Positions 58,211 through 64,000 of a DNA stretch of 64,000 nucleotides are shown here, piece by piece. The notes beneath the pieces were generated by a model. The model saw only the letters and a program-made list of their open reading frames with translations, made no database searches and had not been told where the DNA came from. Made by a program: the position numbers and the translations under genes. Within the stretch, counting starts at the first letter, position 1. Each line of letters begins with the position of its first letter. The DNA comes from RBG-16-66-20 sp040752005 (GTDB lineage Bacteria; Pseudomonadota; Gammaproteobacteria; Burkholderiales; SG8-39), in NCBI GenBank assembly GCA_040752005.1, contig JBFMFX010000018.1:1-64000 (forward strand). Reading direction: 5' to 3'.

Positions 58211-59080
58211 GGGCTTTTCGCCCGCGGCGTGCAGGAACACCGCGCAGGAGTCGAGCTTGGCGCAGCTTGCGCGCTTGGCGGCGAGGAACTGCGCGTGCAC
58301 GAGCGAGGCGATCGGCGCCGGGCGTTCGAGCTCTTCGGCGAGCGCGAGGAAATAGCGCAGGTCCTTTTCCATCAGCTCCAGTTGGAACTGCGGCGCAAAA
58401 TCGCGCTGGAGGATCTTCGGCAGCTTGGTCTTGAGCAGCCGCGAACCGGCGGCGCCCTCGTTCAGGATTTCGAGCGCCGCGGCGCGATCCAGTTTCGCCG
58501 CCTCGACGGCCTGCGCGGCTTCCGCGATCGCCGCGGTGAGCGAGGCCGAGAGCATGTTGTTGATGAGCTTGAGGGTGGCGCCGGCGCCGCTTGCGCCGAT
58601 GCGCCGGGCCATGCGACCCATCGCGGCCATCACCGGCTGGGCGCGCGCGAACGCCGCCTCGTCGCCCCCCACCATGAACACGAGCTCGCGATTCTGCGCC
58701 TGCGCGAGCGAGCCCGACACCGGCGCATCGAGATAGGCGACGCCCCTTGCGGCCGCCGCCTCGGCCGCCTGGCGCGCCATCGCCGGGGTGTTGGTGCTCG
58801 AATCCATGACGATCGTGCCCGGAGCGGCCGCGCCGAGCACGCCCTGCGGCCCCAACATCACGGCGCGCGTCGCGCGGTCGTCGGCGACGATCGAGACGGC
58901 GAACTCGGCGCCGCGCACCGCCTCGGCGGGAGTGGCGCACACTTCGGCCCCTTTGGCGGCGAAAGGCGTCGCCTTCGCCGCATCGCGGTTCCAGACGCGC
59001 AGGCGGTGTCCCGCCGCCAGCAGGTTCTGCGCCATGCGCGAGCCCATCGCGCCCAGTCCGATGAAAGCCACCGTGCTCAT
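58208..59080 (-). CDS. NAD(P)-dependent 3-hydroxyisobutyrate dehydrogenase-family enzyme
   Basis: A 290-residue beta-hydroxyacid dehydrogenase: Rossmann motif VAFIGLGAMGSRMAQNLLAAGH, substrate loop YLDAPVSGSLAQAQNRELVFMVGG and catalytic Lys in GAGATLKLINNMLSA. It oxidises a short 3-hydroxy acid, or reduces a semialdehyde such as succinic or glyoxylate-type. Divergent from the substrate-binding-protein remnant. Confidence 0.92.
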   Translation of the reverse strand: MSTVAFIGLGAMGSRMAQNLLAAGHRLRVWNRDAAKATPFAAKGAEVCATPAEAVRGAEFAVSIVADDRATRAVMLGPQGVLGAAAPGTIVMDSSTNTPAMARQAAEAAAARGVAYLDAPVSGSLAQAQNRELVFMVGGDEAAFARAQPVMAAMGRMARRIGASGAGATLKLINNMLSASLTAAIAEAAQAVEAAKLDRAAALEILNEGAAGSRLLKTKLPKILQRDFAPQFQLELMEKDLRYFLALAEELERPAPIASLVHAQFLAAKRASCAKLDSCAVFLHAAGEKP

Positions 59081-59136
59081 CCAGTACCTCCTGTCGCGGT
59101 TTCCGTGCCGAAGGCGCGCATGATAACGTCCATCCT

Positions 59137-59678
59137 GTGTCCGGTTTTCCCCACGTGTCAGACGCGCTGCGCGCCGAACTCGCGCCCACGGAGTGGTTGC
59201 GCGCGGGCGAAATCGCCTTCACGCCGGCGTACGCCGAGATCGAGGCGACCTACCTGGTTCCCGCCGGCTCGCCGATCCGCTCGATCGCGGAAGTGGACCG
59301 GCCCGGAGTGCGCATCGCGGTGTCGGAAAGGAGCGCCTACGACATGTACCTGCGCCGCACGCTCGCCGCGGCGACGCTCGTCCACGCCCCGGGGATCGAG
59401 GCGTCGTATCAGGCGTTCGTGGCGCAGAAGCTCGACGCCTTGGCGGGCCTGAAGCCCAGGCTGCTCGCCGATCGGGCGAAGCTGCCTGGATCGCGCATCC
59501 TCGAAGGCCGGTTCACCGCCATCCAGCACAGGCGATCGGCACGCCGATCGCGCGCGTCGCGGCCAGCGCGTGGCTGCGCGCGTTCGTCGAGGAGGCCACG
59601 CGCGCTCTGGTCGCGCGCCTCATCGAAAAGCACAAGGTCGAGGGGCTCACGGTCGCCGCGCCGGCCGGCCTGGCCTGA
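59137..59678 (+). pseudogene. type II periplasmic binding protein, truncated and frameshifted
   Basis: The visible N-terminus (AELAPTEWLRAGEIAFTPAYAEIEATYLVPAGSPI) starts inside a bacterial extracellular solute-binding domain; signal peptide and about 60 residues are absent. RPGVRIAVSERSAYDMYLRRTL and YQAFVAQKLDALAGL follow. Near 59528 an extra CA shifts the frame; homology resumes as QAIGTPIARVAASAWLRAFVEEATRALVARLIEKHKVEGL. So there is a 5' truncation plus a frameshift. Confidence 0.75.
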
Positions 59679-59707
59679 GCGCCGCGCGCCACGGCGCCGG
59701 CGCCTGC

Positions 59708-60451
59708 TCAGTGGTGCAGGATCTTGGAAAGGAACTGCTGCGCCCGTTCGGAGCGCGGCATGCCGAAGAACGCGTCCTTGGGCGCGTCCTCGACGATCTT
59801 GCCGCCGTCCATGAAGATGACGCGGTGCGCGACCTTCTTCGCGAAGCCCATCTCGTGCGTGACCACCATCATCGTCATGCCCTCGCGCGCGAGCTCCACC
59901 ATCACGTCGAGCACCTCGTTGATCATCTCCGGGTCGAGCGCCGAGGTGGGCTCGTCGAACAGCATCGCGATCGGATCCATGCACAGCGCGCGCGCGATCG
60001 CCACGCGCTGCTGCTGGCCGCCGGAGAGCTGCCCGGGATACTTGTCCTTCTGATCGGCCAGGCCGACGCGCTCGAGCAGGCTCATGCCCTTTTCGAGCGC
60101 CGCCTCGGGCGTGCGTCCGAGGACCTTGATCTGCGCGAGCGTGAGGTTCTCGGTCACCGTCAGGTGCGGAAACAGCTCGAAGTGCTGGAACACCATGCCG
60201 ACGCGCGAGCGCAGCTTGGGCAGGTTGGTGCGCGGATCGCCGACCGAGACGCCGTCCACCAGGATCTCGCCCTTCTGGAACGGCTCCAGCCCGTTCACGC
60301 ACTTGATGAGCGTGGACTTGCCGCTGCCGGAGGGGCCGCACACCACCACCACCTCGCCCTTGCGGACCTCGGTCGAGCAGTCGTCGAGCACCTGGAAGCT
60401 GCCGTACCACTTGCTGACGTTACGGATCACGATCATGGGTGTGCCTTGCAT
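59708..60451 (-). CDS. gltL: polar amino acid ABC transporter ATP-binding protein
   Basis: A 247-residue ATPase: Walker A GPSGSGKSTLIKCVNGL, Q-loop FQHFELFPHLTV, signature LSGGQQQRVAIARAL, Walker B PIAMLFDEPTSALDPE, His switch VTHEMGF. The sequence is of the GltL/GlnQ subfamily. AAAGG precedes ATG 60451; an internal ATG at 60436 is possible. It energises glutamate/aspartate uptake with the permeases upstream. Intact, although the binding protein and one permease of the operon are damaged. Confidence 0.93.
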   Translation of the reverse strand: MQGTPMIVIRNVSKWYGSFQVLDDCSTEVRKGEVVVVCGPSGSGKSTLIKCVNGLEPFQKGEILVDGVSVGDPRTNLPKLRSRVGMVFQHFELFPHLTVTENLTLAQIKVLGRTPEAALEKGMSLLERVGLADQKDKYPGQLSGGQQQRVAIARALCMDPIAMLFDEPTSALDPEMINEVLDVMVELAREGMTMMVVTHEMGFAKKVAHRVIFMDGGKIVEDAPKDAFFGMPRSERAQQFLSKILHH

Positions 60452-60462
60452 GCGGGGCCTTT

Positions 60463-61152
60463 CTAGCGGATGACGGCGATGCGCTCCTGCAACCGCTTGA
60501 CGAGCTTGGACAGAGCGAAGGAGATGACGAAGTACACGGCGGCGACGAAGGTGCACATCTCGACCAGCCGGTAATCGCGGTTGGCGACCTTGGAGGCGGC
60601 GCCGAGGAAATCGGTGGCCGAAATGACGTACACCAGCGAAGTGTCCTGGAACAGGATGATCGTCTGCGTGAGCAGCACCGGCAGCATGTTGCGGAACGCC
60701 TGTGGCAGCACGATATAGCCCATCGTCTGCCAGTAGTCGAGCCCGAGCGCGTAGGCGGCGGCCACCTGCCCGCGGGCGATGGACTGGATGCCGGCGCGCA
60801 TGATCTCGCAATAGTAGGCGGCCTCGAACATCGTGAAGGTGATCACCGCCGATATCCAGGCGCCCACCCGCACCGGCTCCTTTGCAGCGAGCAGCCAGGC
60901 GCCGATGTACGGCACCAAGAAGTAGAACCAGAAGATCACCCGCACCAGCGGCACCGAGCGCATCAGGTTGACGTAGCCGCCGGCGAGCCACGCGAGCGGC
61001 GCCAGCGACGACAGCCGCATCATCGCCAGCAGCGTGCCGAAGACGATGCCCCTGCTCATCGCCATCAGCGTGAGCGTGACCGTGAAGGTCATCCCCTCGC
61101 GGAAAAGGTTGCCGAGCGAGCGCTCGATGACGTCGAAGTCGAACCCACCCAC
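60463..61152 (-). CDS. gltK: glutamate/aspartate ABC permease, GltK type
   Basis: A 229-residue inner-membrane permease with about five helices. It begins FDFDVIERSLGNLFREGMTFTVTLTLMAMS. The EAA coupling loop is present (EIMRAGIQSIARGQVAAAYALGLDYWQTMGYIVLPQAFRNMLPVLL), which contacts the ATPase. Ends LVKRLQERIAVIR. Intact; serves as the internal control for the deleted GltJ partner. Confidence 0.92.
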   Translation of the reverse strand: MGGFDFDVIERSLGNLFREGMTFTVTLTLMAMSRGIVFGTLLAMMRLSSLAPLAWLAGGYVNLMRSVPLVRVIFWFYFLVPYIGAWLLAAKEPVRVGAWISAVITFTMFEAAYYCEIMRAGIQSIARGQVAAAYALGLDYWQTMGYIVLPQAFRNMLPVLLTQTIILFQDTSLVYVISATDFLGAASKVANRDYRLVEMCTFVAAVYFVISFALSKLVKRLQERIAVIR

Positions 61153-61161
61153 GGCGCGCTC

Positions 61162-61737
61162 CTAGTGCGCGCCGGCGGCGGGCGCCGCGCCGATGAAGCC
61201 GGGCGCCCGCACGCGCGCCACCAGCCGGCGCATGCCGAGCACGACGACCAGGTTGGTGAGCAGGTACAGCACCGTGGCCGCGGCGAACGCCTCGAACACC
61301 TGGAAACTGAACTCCTGCATCGCCTTTGCCCGCCCGGTCAGCTCCAGCAGTCCGATGGTGAGCGCGACCGAGGAGTTATAGATGCCCAGGCACAGCGCCG
61401 CCGGCACGTACGAGCCCCACGGCGGCGGCATCTGCTTCACCCAGTCGCCGGCGCCCTTCGGCAGCAGCTCGGGCAGCACGAAGTACCACAGGAACATCTG
61501 CACGATGAGCGGCACGTTGCGGAAGACTTCGACGTAGGCGTTGCCCAGGCGCACCACCCACGGCATGGGCGTGGTGCGCAGCGTGCCCACCGCCGCGCCG
61601 ATCGCGAGCGCGAGCACCCAGGCGGCGAGCGCGGTGGCAAGGGTCCACCCCAGGCCGACCAGGAGGTACTTGAGGTACGTCCCGGTGCCGCCCGGTTCGG
61701 CGGCGAGGAAGATGCCCCAGTTCCAGTTGTAGTTCAT
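61162..61737 (-). pseudogene. gltJ: glutamate/aspartate ABC permease, GltJ type, EAA loop deleted
   Basis: The N-terminus MNYNWNWGIFLAAEPGGTGTYLKYLLVGLGWT and the C-terminal FEAFAAATVLYLLTNLVVVLGMRRL match GltJ. The frame is open for 191 residues, against about 245 in relatives. The join is AALCLGIY|NSSVALTIGLLELT; relatives have about 56 residues between these, including the EAA loop and part of a membrane helix. Without that loop the permease should not couple to the ATPase, so I call it non-functional although the frame is intact. Confidence 0.75.
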
Positions 61738-61830
61738 TCACGTGCCGGAAACGAAAACGCGCGCTCTAGCGGAGCATCGCTTCCGCTCGAACGCGCGTGG
61801 TGAGGGCGGCGCCGACGGCGGCCGCTTCGA

Positions 61831-62732
61831 CTACTTGTACGCGGCCGGGTCGCCGGAATCGGTCGGGCTGGCGACCACGCACTTGAACTGCTCGCTCATC
61901 GGCACGTTCAGGTTGATCCCCTTGGGCGGAATCGGCTTGAGGAACCACTTCTCGTAGATCGCGTGGATCTGCCCGGACTTGTAGATGCCCGTCATCGCCG
62001 CGTCCGCCACCTTCTTGAAAGCGACTTCGTCCTTGCGCAGCATGATGCCGTAGGGCTCGACCGAGAGCACGTCCTTGGAGAACGCCCACTCGCCGGGATT
62101 GCGCGACTGCGCCACCAGCCCGTAGAGAAGGATATCGTCCATCACGAACGCGGCCGCGCGGCCGGTCTCGACCATCTGAAACGCCTCGGCGTGACCGTTC
62201 GCCGACAGGATGTTCATGCCGAGGTTTTGCGCGGCGTTGAGTTCCGTGATCTGCTTAATGTTGGTGGTGCCGGCGGTGGAGACGACCGTCTTGCCCTTGA
62301 GGTCGGCGAGCGCGTTCAGGTTCGACGCCTTCTTCGCCACCCAGCGGTTGGCGGTGACGAAGTGGGTGATCGTGAACCAGGCCTGCTCTGGCGCTCGAGA
62401 TTGTTGGTCGTCTAGCCGCACTCCAGGTCAATGGTGCCGTTGGCCATCTGCGGGATGCGGTTCGCCGAGGTGACGAGCTGGTACTTGACGTCGAGCTTCG
62501 CCAGCCCGAGCTCGTTCTTGATCCCATCCACGATGCGCAGGCAAAGGTCAATGGCGTAGCCGACCGGCTGCTGCCGGTCGTCGTAGCAGGAGAACGGGAT
62601 CGAGGCATCGCGGTGCCCGATCGTGATCGCCCCCGATTTGCGGATCTTGTCCAGCGTGCCCTCCTGCGCCCTGGCCGCACCGGCGAACGCGAGCACGGCG
62701 GCGAGGGCGAGCCCGATGCGCGCGAGCTTCAT
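61831..62732 (-). pseudogene. gltI: glutamate/aspartate-binding protein GltI, stop plus frameshift
   Basis: Signal peptide MKLARIGLALAAVLAFAGAARAQ and mature start TLDKIRKSGAITIGHRDASIPFSCYDD are intact, with GAGGAGG before the ATG. NGTIDLECG is followed by TAG, where relatives have Ser (GSTTNNLERQ). The same frame continues TTNNLERQS. A one-base shift then moves homology to the frame reading FTITHFVTANRWVAKKASNL through to SEQFKCVVASPTDSGDPAAYK. The family is unmistakable; the gene should give only a 106-residue fragment. Confidence 0.85.
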
Positions 62733-62811
62733 TGATTTCCTCCTCTGAAAGGACGACCATTCTCGGGGCCCCTCCGGGGCATGTCAAGCAAACGCAAGGA
62801 GGGTTGCGGCC

Positions 62812-64000
<1,189 letters not shown>

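Overview
The window looks like a metagenome-assembled contig of a high-GC betaproteobacterium, probably Burkholderiales-like. The evidence is the conserved block rplM-rpsI-argC-(coiled-coil protein)-bactofilin-erpA-anmK-M23 peptidase-tyrS, a ubiquinone hydroxylase of the coq7 type, several solute-binding transport systems and strong GC codon bias. A run of ten N at 39003-39012 is a scaffold gap. No tRNA, rRNA or CRISPR array was seen. The right end cuts an aspartate ammonia-lyase gene.

Positions 1-16.8 kb are an eroding accessory region. A fused monoheme cytochrome-porin gene (Cyc2-like layout) is cut by a complete IS21-family element with a 5-bp target duplication; removing the element and one duplicate restores the reading frame exactly. 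Downstream are an internally deleted cytochrome c5-type gene, a lipoprotein, and a broken patatin gene between a degenerate histidine-kinase fragment and an intact heavy-metal-type two-component system. Next come a divergent porin, a DUF411 metal-binding protein and several very small His-rich or exported proteins. A msrQ fragment, a cyclase-YHS pseudogene, a trypsin-like protease pseudogene, an intact Cache-HAMP-cyclase receptor and a dead IS256-type transposase complete the region.

Positions 16.8-28.9 kb are mainly intact housekeeping genes: coq7, a glycosyltransferase, an OsmC protein, a DUF2283 gene with a decapitated DUF4258 partner, the rplM-tyrS block, an MBL-fold hydrolase and an enolase-superfamily enzyme.

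Positions 29-48 kb are metabolic. Two tandem TRAP binding proteins precede a dctQ-dctM pair, with RNA hairpins between them. Then come a MalY-type lyase, a VOC protein, a ChaC-type cyclotransferase, a BKACE remnant, a sulfite-oxidase-like molybdoenzyme and a two-subunit TPP decarboxylase of the sulfopyruvate/phosphonopyruvate type. A transglutaminase-TlpA-exported methyltransferase operon, a FAD oxidase, a branched-chain-type binding protein, an MFS transporter, a hydrolase, a metallopeptidase lipoprotein and a GST follow.

Positions 48-64 kb hold gamma-glutamyltransferase, an alcohol dehydrogenase, MetY, an AraC regulator, a CoA-binding protein, an esterase, a TPP enzyme and a YkgJ-type protein. 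An internally deleted ECF sigma gene is coupled to its putative anti-sigma gene. A 3-hydroxyisobutyrate dehydrogenase-type gene follows, then a glutamate/aspartate ABC operon in which the binding protein and one permease are damaged, and aspA.

Two themes run through the window. First, a 36-bp near-perfect palindrome (half-site AAAAACAGGGTCAGACCC) occurs five times at gene ends and looks like a mobile bidirectional terminator. Second, several genes keep their N- and C-termini but lack the middle, which is either a real deletion process or an assembly artefact.
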